Positions 38,075 to 48,859 of a stretch of 64,000 nt of DNA are shown in pieces. Each line of letters starts with the position of its first letter. Within the stretch, counting starts at the first letter, position 1. A program made the translations under genes and the position numbers. The notes beneath the pieces were generated by a model. That model was not told where the DNA came from, did not search any database, and saw only the letters and a program-made list of their open reading frames with translations. This DNA comes from Burkholderiaceae bacterium (lineage in GTDB: Bacteria; Pseudomonadota; Gammaproteobacteria; Burkholderiales; Burkholderiaceae_C), in the NCBI GenBank assembly GCA_023954095.1, contig JAMLIQ010000006.1:33448-97447 (forward strand), in the 5' to 3' direction.

Positions 38075-38080
38075 TAAAAT
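38075..38080 (+). promoter_or_regulatory. putative -10 element of tkt
   Basis: TAAAAT lies 41 bp before the tkt start in CCGTTAAAATCACGGGTT, almost the same block found before ilvE (1025 onward). No clear -35 is visible. The start of the divergent murU gene is 58 bp away. Confidence 0.45.
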
Positions 38081-38120
38081 CACGGGTTTTCCCTTCTCTC
38101 CCTGACCGGAACCGCCCCCC

Positions 38121-40154
38121 ATGGCCCACTCTCAACAAATGGCGAATGCGATCCGCGCACTCGCAATGGACGCCGTTCAACAAGCCAATTCCGGCCATCC
38201 CGGTGCCCCCATGGGCATGGCGGACATGGCCGTGGCGCTGTGGGGCCAGCATCTGCAGCACAACCCGGCCAACCCGCACTGGGCCAACCGCGACCGCTTC
38301 GTGCTGTCCAACGGCCACGGCTCCATGCTGCTGTACGCGCTCTTGCATCTCACGGGCTACGACCTGCCCATGAAGGAGCTCAAGAACTTCCGCCAGCTGC
38401 ACAGCAAGACTGCGGGCCACCCCGAAGTGGGCGTGACCCCCGGTGTGGAAACCACCACCGGCCCGCTGGGCCAGGGCGTCACCAATGCCGTCGGCATGGC
38501 GCTGGCCGAGAAGCTGCTGGCCGCCGAATTCAACCGCGAAGGCCACGCCGTGGTGGACCACCACACCTATACCTTCCTGGGCGACGGCTGCCTGATGGAA
38601 GGCATCAGCCACGAGGCCGTGGCCCTGGCCGGTGCCTGGAAGCTGAACAAGCTGATCGCGCTGTACGACGACAACGGCATCAGCATCGACGGCCAGGTGC
38701 AGCCCTGGTTCATCGACAACACGGCCCTGCGTTTTGTCGCCTGCGGCTGGAACGTGATTGGCCCGATCGACGGGCATGATGCCGACAAGGTGTCCGCCGC
38801 CATTGCCGAAGCGCACAAGCAGACCGAGCGCCCCTCGCTCATCATCTGCAAGACGCACATTGGCCAGGGTTCACCCAACCGCGCCAACACCGCCAAGGCC
38901 CACGGTGAACCGCTGGGCGCCGAGGAAATCGCGCTGACCCGCGAAGCCCTGGGGTGGAACCATGCACCCTTCGTGGTGCCCGACGAGGTGTACGCCGACT
39001 GGAGCGCACGTGCCAAGGGCCAGGCCGCCGAGCAGGCCTGGGACGAGCGCTTTGCCGCCTACAGCGCCGCCTTCCCCGAGCTGGCCGCTGAGTTCACACG
39101 CCGCATGAACGGCGACCTGCCCGCCTCGTTCGCCCAGGTGGCTGTGGACACTGTGGTGCAGGCCCACACCAAGGGCGAAACCGTGGCCAGCCGCAAGGCC
39201 AGCCAGCTTGCGCTGGAGGCCTTCACCGCTGCCCTGCCCGAGCTGCTGGGCGGCTCGGCCGACCTGACCGGCTCCAACCTCACCAACACCAAGAGCACGC
39301 CCAACCTGCGCTTTGACATGCAGGGCGCCGTGGTCAAGAACGAGGCTGGTGTGGGCGGCCGCCACATCAACTACGGCGTGCGCGAGTTCGGCATGGCCGC
39401 GATCATGAACGGCGTGGCGCTGCACGGCGGCTTCATCCCCTACGGCGGCACCTTCCTCACGTTCAGCGACTACAGCCGCAACGCCATCCGCATGGCCGCG
39501 CTGATGAAGCAGCGCGTGATCCACGTGTTCACGCACGACTCCATCGGCCTGGGCGAAGACGGCCCCACGCACCAGTCCATCGAACACGTTGCCAGCCTGC
39601 GCCTGATCCCCAACCTCGACGTCTGGCGCCCCGCCGATACGGCCGAAACCGCCGTGGCCTGGAGCGTGGCCCTGTCCAACCGCGACAAGCCTACCGTGCT
39701 GGCCCTGTCGCGCCAGAACCTGCCCTACCTTCCGAAGCGCGACCTGGGCGACATCTCGCGCGGCGCCTATGTGCTCTCCGAGCCCTCGGACGTGGGCCTG
39801 AAGAAGAAGGCCCAGGCCGTCCTCATCGCCACGGGCTCCGAGGTGCAGCTGGCGCTGAAGGCGCAGCGCCTGCTGGCCGCGAAAAAGATTGCCGTGCGCG
39901 TGGTTTCCATGCCCAGCACCACCACGTTCGACCGGGAAGAGGTCAAATACAAGAAAGCCGTGCTGCCCACGGGCATTCCACGCATCGCCGTGGAAATGGG
40001 GGTGACGGACGGCTGGTGGAAATACGGCTGCGCCGCCGTGGTCGGCATCGACACCTACGGCGAGTCGGCCCCGGCGCCAGTGCTGTTCCAGCATTTCGGC
40101 TTCACCGAAGAGAACGTGGCGGCCACCGTGCAGGCGGCGCTCAAGCGCAAGTGA
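38121..40154 (+). CDS. tkt: transketolase
   Basis: Transketolase is a thiamine-diphosphate enzyme moving two-carbon units in the pentose phosphate pathway and, where present, the Calvin cycle. The 677-residue product has the N-terminal [29 protein letters not shown]. The TPP motif is [13 protein letters not shown]...N and the C-terminal domain has [20 protein letters not shown]. It lies 42 bp upstream of gap, which suggests a central-carbon operon. No phosphoribulokinase or RubisCO genes are nearby. Confidence 0.96.
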   Translation: MAHSQQMANAIRALAMDAVQQANSGHPGAPMGMADMAVALWGQHLQHNPANPHWANRDRFVLSNGHGSMLLYALLHLTGYDLPMKELKNFRQLHSKTAGHPEVGVTPGVETTTGPLGQGVTNAVGMALAEKLLAAEFNREGHAVVDHHTYTFLGDGCLMEGISHEAVALAGAWKLNKLIALYDDNGISIDGQVQPWFIDNTALRFVACGWNVIGPIDGHDADKVSAAIAEAHKQTERPSLIICKTHIGQGSPNRANTAKAHGEPLGAEEIALTREALGWNHAPFVVPDEVYADWSARAKGQAAEQAWDERFAAYSAAFPELAAEFTRRMNGDLPASFAQVAVDTVVQAHTKGETVASRKASQLALEAFTAALPELLGGSADLTGSNLTNTKSTPNLRFDMQGAVVKNEAGVGGRHINYGVREFGMAAIMNGVALHGGFIPYGGTFLTFSDYSRNAIRMAALMKQRVIHVFTHDSIGLGEDGPTHQSIEHVASLRLIPNLDVWRPADTAETAVAWSVALSNRDKPTVLALSRQNLPYLPKRDLGDISRGAYVLSEPSDVGLKKKAQAVLIATGSEVQLALKAQRLLAAKKIAVRVVSMPSTTTFDREEVKYKKAVLPTGIPRIAVEMGVTDGWWKYGCAAVVGIDTYGESAPAPVLFQHFGFTEENVAATVQAALKRK

Positions 40155-41195
<1,041 letters not shown>

Positions 41196-41226
41196 TCGGC
41201 GCCTGACCGTTCTGCACAGAAAATGA

Positions 41227-41261
41227 AACCGGCCACCCTTTGCGGGGTGGCCGGTTTTTTT
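41227..41261 (+). terminator. strong rho-independent terminator after gap
   Basis: Stem AACCGGCCACCC pairs with GGGTGGCCGGTT around a short loop, followed by a run of T residues to 41261. The A residues on the other side could also let it work for the convergent slyX gene, whose stop lies 8 bp away. Confidence 0.92.
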
Positions 41262-41268
41262 ATGCCGG

Positions 41269-41487
41269 TCAGTAATGCGGTGGCAGCTCGTCGCGCAGGT
41301 TGCGCGGCGCTCCGTCGCCCGGCTCGGGCATCTGCTGGCGCAGGACGGAAAGCTCCTGCACCAGGCGGTCGATCTGCTGCTGCTGCCGGTAGAGGGTCAG
41401 GTTCAACTGGTCGAGCAGGTCTTCGCTGTAGCTGGCCTTGATTTCCAGTTCGGTCAGGCGCTGGTCGGTGCTGTCGGGAGGGGTCAT
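41269..41487 (-). CDS. slyX: SlyX family protein
   Basis: This 72-residue protein is mostly a coiled coil: QRLTELEIKASYSEDLLDQL with continuing heptads, then a Pro-rich tail ending LPPHY as in other SlyX proteins. SlyX is widely conserved in proteobacteria but has no established function. The ATG at 41487 (MTPPDSTDQR) matches the family start; upstream codons in frame are unlike SlyX. It converges on gap across a bidirectional terminator. Confidence 0.88.
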   Translation of the reverse strand: MTPPDSTDQRLTELEIKASYSEDLLDQLNLTLYRQQQQIDRLVQELSVLRQQMPEPGDGAPRNLRDELPPHY

Positions 41488-41602
41488 CCGGGCCGTGGGG
41501 ATATGAATGAAATTGGCTTGCAAGGCTTGATGGATAAGCGCTGAGTGCCATGAATAACATAGCAAATCCGGTCGTGCAGATCCACACGACCGGCGTAGCA
41601 GC

Positions 41603-41950
41603 CTATTCGTCCTGGGTGCGAATGGTTTCGCGGCCGTTGCGGTCCTTCACGCGGCCCAGGTCATGGTCGAGGGCGCGCACCAGCTTGTCGGCGGCGCCGG
41701 TGAAGGCGTCGGCCAGCTTGTCGGCGTCGGCGGTCACGGTCACCGGCTGGCGGCCGGCGGGGCGGGCCTCCAGGCGGCAGCGCTTGTCATTGGCGCCTGA
41801 TTTGCCGGCATCCACATCCGAGAGAAACACCTCTACACGGGTGATGACATCACGAAACCGCTCCAGGCGGGAGGTGGCCTCTTCCTGAATCCAGTGGGCC
41901 AGGGATTCGCCGCCCTGGATCTTGTTGTCGGTGTGCACTTGAACTTGCAT
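41603..41950 (-). CDS. HPF/RaiA-family ribosome-associated protein (short form)
   Basis: This 115-residue protein has the sigma-54-modulation/HPF fold pattern: MQVQVHTDNKIQGGESLAHW, a helix with RLERFRDVITRVEVFLSD, then VTVTADADKLADAFTGAADKLVRALDHDLGR. Related proteins bind the ribosome small subunit and promote hibernation. This one lacks the long-HPF C-terminal domain and is divergent, so ribosome binding is an inference. The start is supported by AAGGAG 5 bp before the ATG at 41950. Confidence 0.75.
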   Translation of the reverse strand: MQVQVHTDNKIQGGESLAHWIQEEATSRLERFRDVITRVEVFLSDVDAGKSGANDKRCRLEARPAGRQPVTVTADADKLADAFTGAADKLVRALDHDLGRVKDRNGRETIRTQDE

Positions 41951-42083
41951 GGATTCTCCTTTGGCATGGGCCGACACGGCGTGTCAGCATGAAAACGGGA
42001 TCGAACGGCCACATCATGCCTGCAATGGAAGGCGTGAACTTGAGTCGGGTCAATGTCCAGGGAGAGCGATGGGGCTCCGGTTG

Positions 42084-44060
42084 TCAGAGTTTGTCCAGAG
42101 CCACGGCGGGTGACCAGGGCGTGCCGGGCGGCAGGGCGCGGGCCTCTGCCACGCGGCCCTGCAGGTGCAGCGCGGCGGCATCGCCGGGGCAACGCGCCAG
42201 CAGTGCCTGCAGATGGGCGTCTGCTTCGTCCCAGGCGCCGAGGTGGAAGGCGTCAAGGGCGGCCTGTGCATGGCGGCACACTGTGGCGTCGGCGCAGGGT
42301 GTAAAAACGCGCACAGGCGCTGTCTTCCCCTTGACGATCACGTCGTCCAGCGGGCGCAGCGCCAGGTCCGGGGGGAGTTGTGCTGCCGTGGCCTGCGAAA
42401 GCAGGATGCCCGTGCCGAACGCCTTGTTGGCGCCTTCCAGCCGCGCGGCCAGGTTCACGGCATCGCCGATCGCGGTGTACGAGAAGCGCTGGTCCGAGCC
42501 CACGTTGCCCACCACCACGCGGCCCGTGTGCAGGCCGATGCGCATGCGGATGCCGGGCAGGCCGCGTGCCTGCAGCGCGGCCACCAGCGGCACCATGGCC
42601 TGCTGCATGGCGATGGCTGCGCGCACCGCGTGTTCGGCGTGCTGCGCATCGGGCAGCGGTGCACCCCAGAAGGCCATCACCGCGTCGCCGATGAACTTGT
42701 CCACGGTGCCGCCCGTGGCGTGGATCAGCGGCGTCATGGCGTTGAAGTAGCCCGTGAGCACCTCCACCGTCTGCTCGGCGTTCAGTTGCTCCGACAGGGT
42801 GGTGAAGTTCGCCAGGTCGGTGAACAGCAGCGTGACTTCGCGCGTTTCGCCACCCAGGCGCAACAGCTCGGGCTGGGCAATCAGGCGCTGCACCACTTCG
42901 GGGGGCACATACTGCGCAAACATGGCGCGCACCTGGCGCGCGTGCTGGCGCGCCGTGGCGTAGGCCACCAGGGCCGTGGCGCCGTAGATGGCCAGCACGG
43001 CGGCCAAGGGCAGCAGCGGCGGCAGCCACAGCCGCGCCTGGGCAAACAGCCACCACGACAGCAGCAGCACGCTGCCCGAAAGCCCCGCAGCCAGCCCTGC
43101 CACCGTGCCAGGGTGCCAGCGCACGCTGGCCGGTACCAGCACGGCCAGGGCCAGCAGCACCAGCGCCAGGCTCCAGCCCTCGGGCACGGGGCGCAGGGCA
43201 GCGCCGGTCACATGGTTGTCCAGCAGCGTGGCCTGCAGTTCCACACCAGGGAACAGGCGCTCGCCGCCCAGCGCGGCAAAGGGGGCGTTGAAGAGGTCGG
43301 CCTGGGTATGTTGCAGTTCGCTGGCCGTCAAGGCCGAGCGCCCCACCAGCACCACCTTGCCGCGAAAGTAGCCTGCGGGCAGCAGGCCGGGTTCCAGTGC
43401 CTGGTAATACGAGCGTGTGTCGAAACTGCCGCGCGGACCCCGGTAGGCCACCAGGTGATCGGTGCCTGCGGATTCGGTGGGCCCAGCAGGGCCGCCCAGG
43501 TGCTGTGCCAGGGTGGCGGCAAAGCTTCCCGCGCTGGAGGGCATGCGGCGCACCACGAAGTCGTCGTCCGGCTCCACACCGGCGTCGCCATGCTGCGCCC
43601 CGGCATTGCGCAGGGGTTGCAGGGGCAGCACCTCGGTCCACAGCGTGGCGCTGGCGCTGTCCACCTTGTCGCGGCTGGAGGCCAGCACCACGGGCACGCC
43701 TGCGGCCGCCGCACGGCCCACGGCCTGGGCCAGGGCGGCGTCCTGCGCCGGGTCGGCGGCGGGGTCGGCAAATACCACGTCAAGGCCAATGGCGCGCGCG
43801 CCGTCTTCGCGCAGGCGGTCGATCAGGCGGGCGTGCAGGCTGCGCGGGAAAGGCCAGCCCTGGCCCAGTTGCTGGAAGCTCGGTTCGTCGATCGCCAGGA
43901 TGGCCACGGGCACGCTGCTGCGCCCCGGCGCGGCGAGCGTGGTCCACAGGTCAAAGCTGCGGAACTCCAGCGCATGCCAGGGGCGGCTGTGCGCGGCGGC
44001 CCACACCAACAGCAGGGCCAGTATTGCCGCGCCGAGCGGCTTAAAAACGGTAGCGCGCAT
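42084..44060 (-). CDS. CHASE2-domain adenylate cyclase
   Basis: This 658-residue protein has an N-terminal helix (about 8-24), an extracytoplasmic CHASE2 sensor (about 25-290), a cluster of membrane helices (about 296-368) and a class III cyclase domain (about 405-590). Metal-binding residues are D415 (LLFTDLANFT) and D459 (FIGDAVMAFWG). K455 and T529 are the pair that specifies adenine in bacterial class III enzymes, and N536 and R540 (VNLAARLE) are the transition-state residues. All are present, so an active adenylate cyclase is predicted. The last 60 residues form a TPR-like tail. The start overlaps the end of the FecR-TPR-barrel gene by 20 bp. Confidence 0.88.
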   Translation of the reverse strand: MRATVFKPLGAAILALLLVWAAAHSRPWHALEFRSFDLWTTLAAPGRSSVPVAILAIDEPSFQQLGQGWPFPRSLHARLIDRLREDGARAIGLDVVFADPAADPAQDAALAQAVGRAAAAGVPVVLASSRDKVDSASATLWTEVLPLQPLRNAGAQHGDAGVEPDDDFVVRRMPSSAGSFAATLAQHLGGPAGPTESAGTDHLVAYRGPRGSFDTRSYYQALEPGLLPAGYFRGKVVLVGRSALTASELQHTQADLFNAPFAALGGERLFPGVELQATLLDNHVTGAALRPVPEGWSLALVLLALAVLVPASVRWHPGTVAGLAAGLSGSVLLLSWWLFAQARLWLPPLLPLAAVLAIYGATALVAYATARQHARQVRAMFAQYVPPEVVQRLIAQPELLRLGGETREVTLLFTDLANFTTLSEQLNAEQTVEVLTGYFNAMTPLIHATGGTVDKFIGDAVMAFWGAPLPDAQHAEHAVRAAIAMQQAMVPLVAALQARGLPGIRMRIGLHTGRVVVGNVGSDQRFSYTAIGDAVNLAARLEGANKAFGTGILLSQATAAQLPPDLALRPLDDVIVKGKTAPVRVFTPCADATVCRHAQAALDAFHLGAWDEADAHLQALLARCPGDAAALHLQGRVAEARALPPGTPWSPAVALDKL

Positions 44061-47000
44061 CCAGCACGAAGCGGGCCTTCTGGCGCGCAGACTTGGGACC
44101 CCACAGGTTGAGCGCTGCCATGCCCACCACCCAGCGCTTGTCGGTGGATTCCCAGAAGCCCATCAGGTCCAGGTTCCAGCCCGGTGGGCGGCGGGTGAGG
44201 TTTTCCTTGTCTTCAAACCGTTCGGATCGGTACACCGCACGGCCGCTGAGGTACCAGCGCGCACTGCTGGCCCAGGTGGCGCCCAGCACGGCGGTGTGGC
44301 GCGGAATGTAGGGAATCATGCGCCCGGTGACGCGCTCGTCGCCTTCACCAAACGCGCTCTGGCTGTGCTGGTACAGGTACCTGGCATAGCCCGACCACTG
44401 GCGGCTGAACATGTGGTTGACGCTGCCTGCCAGCACCTTGAGGGTGCCGCCCTCGTAGCTGGGCGTGTCTTCGAGCAGGTCGGTGCTGGAGAGGTTGGTC
44501 AACTGGGCGTTGCGCAGCTCCTCCAGGAACGGCAGGCTGGGGGTGCGCAGGTCCACGCCGATGGTGCCGGGGTTGGTCAGGCGCAGGTGGTCGGCGCGCA
44601 GCTTGACGAAGGTGGAAGCGCCCCATTCCTGGCTCCATTGCAGCACGGCGCGCTTGTGGCGGCCACCGGCTTCGAGCAACTGGTCTTCCACGGGGATGCC
44701 GGCTGTCTCGATGCCCGCGAGGGTCGAAGTGCTCAGCGGCCGCATCCAGTCCTGGTAGGCCAGGCGCAGCGTGTGGCCGGGGGCGGGCTGCAGCACCAGG
44801 CCTGCGCGCGGGGTGAAGACGCGTTCGGTGTCGTGGCGTTGGGCGATGTTTCCATCGACTTGGCCCAGCAGGTCCAGCGCATAGATGTTGGCTCCCAGAA
44901 CGCGGTGGCGTATCTGCTGCCAACCCAGGGCACCATCGAGGTTCAGCATGGGGTTGTAGCGGTGGCTGCCCTCCAGGGTAAAGGCCGTATAGCGGCGATC
45001 AATGGCATTGGTGCCGCCAAACGCCAAGCGATCGGCATACAGCAACTCCCCTGAGGGTGTGGATGCTGAGATGAACCCTTCGGCCAGGGTTTGGCTGGAC
45101 TGCTTCTCGGCCACATGCTCCAGAGCGGCACTCCATCGGGTACCGGGGCGGAGATCCAGGGTGTGACGCAATTGCAGATCGTTGAACTGTTTGCGTGGCC
45201 GCGAAGCCAGCCCCAGAACGCCTTGCAGCGGATCCAAGGTAAATAGCGCAGGGTAGTTCCGTATCAGCGCATCGTCCAAACTGCGTCCGAGCTTGATCCA
45301 CGTCTGCTCGGTGGGCCCCCAGCGGTAAGACAGGCCTACCGAGCCCTGGCTTTGGGTCTTGTCCAGTGAGGTTCGGAACAGGTTCTGCGCGCGCAGGTCG
45401 ATGTTGAAGTGGTTGGCGTAGGCAAACAGATTCAGCCGTTCGCTGGGCTGCGCGCCCAGTCCCAGGGTGAGCACTTGTGCATCCACGTCTGCTGTGCCGG
45501 AAGCGTCGAAAAACGCGGGTCGGTTGACCACCCCCACATCCACCGGAAAGCGCAGCGCCCGCGCCGTCTGCGCCTTCACAAACCACGACACTGGCACATG
45601 GCGGTTGTCCATGCCGTTGAGCGTGAGGGCGGGCGAGGCCAGACGGTAGAACTCGCGGTCCAGCGTCAGCCCCACGGCGCCGTGGCTGCCGGGGCGCTGC
45701 AACAGCGAGGCGTAGCGCTGGCTGGCGCCAAAGGCCATGGGATCGGTGAGAAAGCCCTGGTACAGGGCCGAGTTCTTGTTGAACTCGCCCGCGTAGCGGT
45801 CGGCCAGGAACAGGTGGCTGCCGCCCCAGTAGGGGTAGAAGCTCTGCTGCGCCAGCTCCAGCGCCCAGTCTTCCATGCCGAAGAAGGCCAGCGCCGCGCC
45901 CAGGTTGGCGCTGCCCTTCTGGTCGTTGGCCAACTGGTTGAGTGAGCGCAGGTAGGGCATGCGCTGTGCCCCGGCCCGCGCAGCCGCCACGGCCTCGCCG
46001 GGCTGGAACAGGTCGGTGTGGATCTGCGCCAGCAGCATGTGGGGCACGGGGTCCTTGTCGTCCAGTGCGGCAGCCTGGTGCAGCGTGGTGATGGCGTCCT
46101 GGTGGCGCCCGAGCTGGTAGTAGGCGACGGCAGTCCAGGTCTTGGCGCGGGCGTAGCGCGGCTCCAGGACGCCTGCGCGCAAAAAGGCGTCGAGCGCCGC
46201 TTCGGGCTGGCCTTGCTTGAGCCGCAGCAGGCCCAGGCCGGTGAGGGCAACGTAGTCGGCGCTCTGGTCCTGCAGCGCAGCTTGGAAGGCGTTTTCGGCA
46301 TCGGCAAAGCGGTTGGCAAAGGTCTCCAGCGTGCCGCGTTCGCCCTGGGCCTGCGCCAGGTGCGGTGCCAGCGCAAGCGCCTGCTGCAGGTGCTGGCGCG
46401 CGGGGCCGGTGTCCTCGCGCTCGGTGTGCGCGCTGCCCAGGCCCAGCCAGCCGCGGGCGTCCTGCGGGGCCAGTTGGGTGGCTTCGGTGTAGGCGGCCAG
46501 GGTGCTGGGCGCGTCGCCCTGGCGGCGGGCCAGGGCGCCACGGGCGAGCGCCAGTTCGGTATGGGGCGCCTGGCCTTGGGCGAGCGTAGTGGCGGCATCG
46601 CCTTCGCGGTCCTGCAGCAACTGCGCGCGGGCCAGTTGGGCCAGCAGCGCGGGGTGGGCGGGCCACTGCTGCAGCGCGCTCTGCAGGGTGACCACGGCCG
46701 CCTGGCTCTCGCCGCCCATCAGCAGCAGGTCGGACTGCATCAGCCACACCGGCAAGGGGGGGCGCTGGGGCATTTGCTGCTGCGCCAGGGCTCGCGCTTC
46801 CTGCCATTGCCCGGCCTGCAGGGCGATAGCCAGTTCCAGGGCGGCGCCCCAGGCGGCAGGAGCCTGGGTGCGCGCCTGGGCAAGGGCGCTGCGCGCGCGG
46901 TCGATGGGGCCTGCCGCCAGTGCGGCGCGCACCGGCTCCAGCGCCGCAGGCAGGGGCTCGGCGGCCAGATGGGGCAGTGGGTCGGGCTGCAGGGCGTTGA

Positions 47001-47604
47001 CCCACTGCACGCTCTCGCGCGGCTGTACCAGCATGAGCTTGACCGGGGCCTTGCCCACTTCGGCATAGGCGGATTCGTTGGCGGCCAGCGTCAGCGTGCC
47101 CTGGGTATTGCCAAATTCCACCGTGCCCGACAGCACCGTGAGCAGCGTGCGCCCGTCGGGCTCCACGCTGATGTGCCAGTCTGTGCCGCGGATGGCCGCG
47201 GTGGCGGCCGGGGTCTGCAGTTCCAGCGGGCTGCCGGGCGGGCGGCGCGTTTGCGTCCAGGCGCGCCCGGCCTCCAGGCGCAGCGTGGTGGTGCCCTGTC
47301 CGGCAGCGGCCAGCGCCTTGACCTGCAGCACCGTGTTCTGGTGCAGGCGCACCTGGGTCTGGTCGGCAAACAACAGGGCCATGCGCGCGGCCTCGCGTGT
47401 GCGCACAAAGTCGCCAGCAGCCAGGGCCTGTGCGGTGCGCGCGGGGCTCCAGGCTGTGGCGCTGGCCGGGCGCTGGTCCCCTGCGCCTTGCAGGTCCACG
47501 ATTTCGGCGGCAGCGCCAGCAGGCAGCGCGGCCAGGGAGTGCAGGGGCCACGCCAGGGCCAGTGCGCAGAGCAGGGGGCGGGCGCGAAGGGACAGCAAGG
47601 GCAT
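44041..47604 (-). CDS. FecR-TPR outer-membrane beta-barrel fusion protein
   Basis: This 1,187-residue protein has four parts. There is a signal peptide (about 1-33) and a periplasmic FecR domain (about 34-195; QTPAATAAIRGTDWHISVEPDG and LLTVLSGTVEFGN). A TPR array (about 225-560, e.g. PQDARGWLGLGSAHTEREDT) follows. The C-terminal half (about 620-1187) is rich in alternating hydrophobic strands with aromatic girdles and ends ARYRF, the hallmark of an outer-membrane barrel. The barrel resembles the tail of biofilm/exopolysaccharide secretion proteins but is not one I can name. It is translationally coupled with the CHASE2 cyclase (20-bp overlap), so the two probably function together. The ATG at 47604 gives the natural signal peptide. 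Confidence 0.8.
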   Translation of the reverse strand: MPLLSLRARPLLCALALAWPLHSLAALPAGAAAEIVDLQGAGDQRPASATAWSPARTAQALAAGDFVRTREAARMALLFADQTQVRLHQNTVLQVKALAAAGQGTTTLRLEAGRAWTQTRRPPGSPLELQTPAATAAIRGTDWHISVEPDGRTLLTVLSGTVEFGNTQGTLTLAANESAYAEVGKAPVKLMLVQPRESVQWVNALQPDPLPHLAAEPLPAALEPVRAALAAGPIDRARSALAQARTQAPAAWGAALELAIALQAGQWQEARALAQQQMPQRPPLPVWLMQSDLLLMGGESQAAVVTLQSALQQWPAHPALLAQLARAQLLQDREGDAATTLAQGQAPHTELALARGALARRQGDAPSTLAAYTEATQLAPQDARGWLGLGSAHTEREDTGPARQHLQQALALAPHLAQAQGERGTLETFANRFADAENAFQAALQDQSADYVALTGLGLLRLKQGQPEAALDAFLRAGVLEPRYARAKTWTAVAYYQLGRHQDAITTLHQAAALDDKDPVPHMLLAQIHTDLFQPGEAVAAARAGAQRMPYLRSLNQLANDQKGSANLGAALAFFGMEDWALELAQQSFYPYWGGSHLFLADRYAGEFNKNSALYQGFLTDPMAFGASQRYASLLQRPGSHGAVGLTLDREFYRLASPALTLNGMDNRHVPVSWFVKAQTARALRFPVDVGVVNRPAFFDASGTADVDAQVLTLGLGAQPSERLNLFAYANHFNIDLRAQNLFRTSLDKTQSQGSVGLSYRWGPTEQTWIKLGRSLDDALIRNYPALFTLDPLQGVLGLASRPRKQFNDLQLRHTLDLRPGTRWSAALEHVAEKQSSQTLAEGFISASTPSGELLYADRLAFGGTNAIDRRYTAFTLEGSHRYNPMLNLDGALGWQQIRHRVLGANIYALDLLGQVDGNIAQRHDTERVFTPRAGLVLQPAPGHTLRLAYQDWMRPLSTSTLAGIETAGIPVEDQLLEAGGRHKRAVLQWSQEWGASTFVKLRADHLRLTNPGTIGVDLRTPSLPFLEELRNAQLTNLSSTDLLEDTPSYEGGTLKVLAGSVNHMFSRQWSGYARYLYQHSQSAFGEGDERVTGRMIPYIPRHTAVLGATWASSARWYLSGRAVYRSERFEDKENLTRRPPGWNLDLMGFWESTDKRWVVGMAALNLWGPKSARQKARFVLDARYRF

Positions 47605-47790
47605 GGAGCTTCCTTGGGATGGGCAGGCTGCAGGGCCAAGTGGGGGATGGCGGAAATTATGCGACCGGCCGGTGACGCCTGGATACAGGGGTGGCACGTA
47701 AAAGCAACAGCACCGTGAAGTCTGCCCGGTACAGGCCGCCCGACGGATTGCGCCTACAGACGCAGCGCCTGTGCAGTGCTACAAAGAAAC

Positions 47791-48663
47791 ATGTTTACAC
47801 CGCGCCGCCTCAAAATCGGTCTGTCGGCCTGTTTCCAGCACGCCGACCCCGAACGTTCCCTTTTCACCGGGAAAACACTGCAGTATGTAGAGCAGTCCAT
47901 TGCCCACTGGCTCATGTCTGCCGGGGCCATGGTCGTCATGGTGCCGTGCCCTACGGGCGAGACGGCGCGTGGCGACGTTACCCTGGCGCATTACGCCGAC
48001 TGGCTCGACGGAGTGGTCATGCATGGCGGCGCTGACGTCTGGCCCGGCAGCTATGGCGAAGTGCCCCTGCGCGACGAGTGGCAAGGCGATCGCGTGCGCG
48101 ACCTGTACGACCTGGCTGTGGTCGAAGCCTTTGCCCAGGCGGGCAAGCCCATCTTTGGCGTATGCCGGGGGCTGCAGCTCATCAATGTGGCCTTTGGCGG
48201 CACGCTTTACCAGGACCTGCAGGAGCAGCACCCCGGTGCGCAGCTGCACCGCAACGCCAGCACTTACGACCAGCATTTCCACGAGATCGACATCGTGCCG
48301 GGCACGCGCCTGGCGCAGTTGTATCCGGGGCAGCGGCGCGTGTGCGTCAACAGCATCCACCACCAGGGGATCAAGCAGATCGCGCCTGACTTTGTGGTCG
48401 AGGCCTTCAGCCATCCCGATGGCGTGCCCGAAGCCATCCGGCGCCGTCCAGGGCGTGGGCGCGGCGGCTACATCGCCGCGACGCAATGGCATCCCGAATT
48501 CCACAAGGTGGGCACGCAGACCGTGGATGACACGGCCATCCTGCACGATTTTCTGAACGCCTGCACGGCGGCCCATTCCTTCCCCTTCCCGGGCCACAGC
48601 CCCCTGCACATCCGCGACCGCGCTGCCCGCCTGCTGCGCCAGGCGCTGCTGCGCCAGGATTGA
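47791..48663 (+). CDS. gamma-glutamyl-gamma-aminobutyrate hydrolase family protein (peptidase C26)
   Basis: This 290-residue class I glutamine amidotransferase-like hydrolase has the nucleophile elbow FGVCRGLQLINVAFGG (C125) and catalytic His/Glu in AATQWHPEFH. VVMHGGADVWPGSY forms the oxyanion region of the PuuD family. PuuD cleaves gamma-glutamyl-GABA in putrescine breakdown, but no puu genes surround it. A GTG start at 47776 would add five residues; ATG at 47791 is preferred. The repeat copy at 48667 begins immediately after its stop. Confidence 0.82.
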   Translation: MFTPRRLKIGLSACFQHADPERSLFTGKTLQYVEQSIAHWLMSAGAMVVMVPCPTGETARGDVTLAHYADWLDGVVMHGGADVWPGSYGEVPLRDEWQGDRVRDLYDLAVVEAFAQAGKPIFGVCRGLQLINVAFGGTLYQDLQEQHPGAQLHRNASTYDQHFHEIDIVPGTRLAQLYPGQRRVCVNSIHHQGIKQIAPDFVVEAFSHPDGVPEAIRRRPGRGRGGYIAATQWHPEFHKVGTQTVDDTAILHDFLNACTAAHSFPFPGHSPLHIRDRAARLLRQALLRQD

Positions 48664-48666
48664 TGT

Positions 48667-48725
48667 TTACAGCAAAAATGGCGTCTGGCGCTTACTGGGC
48701 AAGCGCTTGTAGCTATTTAAATACT
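48667..48725 (+). repeat. dispersed repeat, full-length copy
   Basis: The element reads GCAAAAATGGCGTCTGGCGC, TTACTGGGC, AAGCGCTTGTAGCTATTTAA. It is in the opposite orientation to the copy at 10319 and starts 4 bp after the hydrolase stop codon. Confidence 0.75.
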
Positions 48726-48859
48726 AGCATTTGACGGCTGGATTTTCCACCTGCAGCGCAAGGGTGTCCGCCGCGTTACAGCGGCTTGCATGCCGCGCGC
48801 AGTAGCATGGGCCAACGCCGCGCACTCCAGCGCGCCACCCCCTTCTTCTGGAGCATCCC

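Noticed and set aside
44999-47551. 850-codon frame in another register of the FecR-TPR-barrel gene
   Set aside because: Pro/Arg/Ala-rich low-complexity translation; the sense frame has a signal peptide and recognisable FecR and TPR domains.
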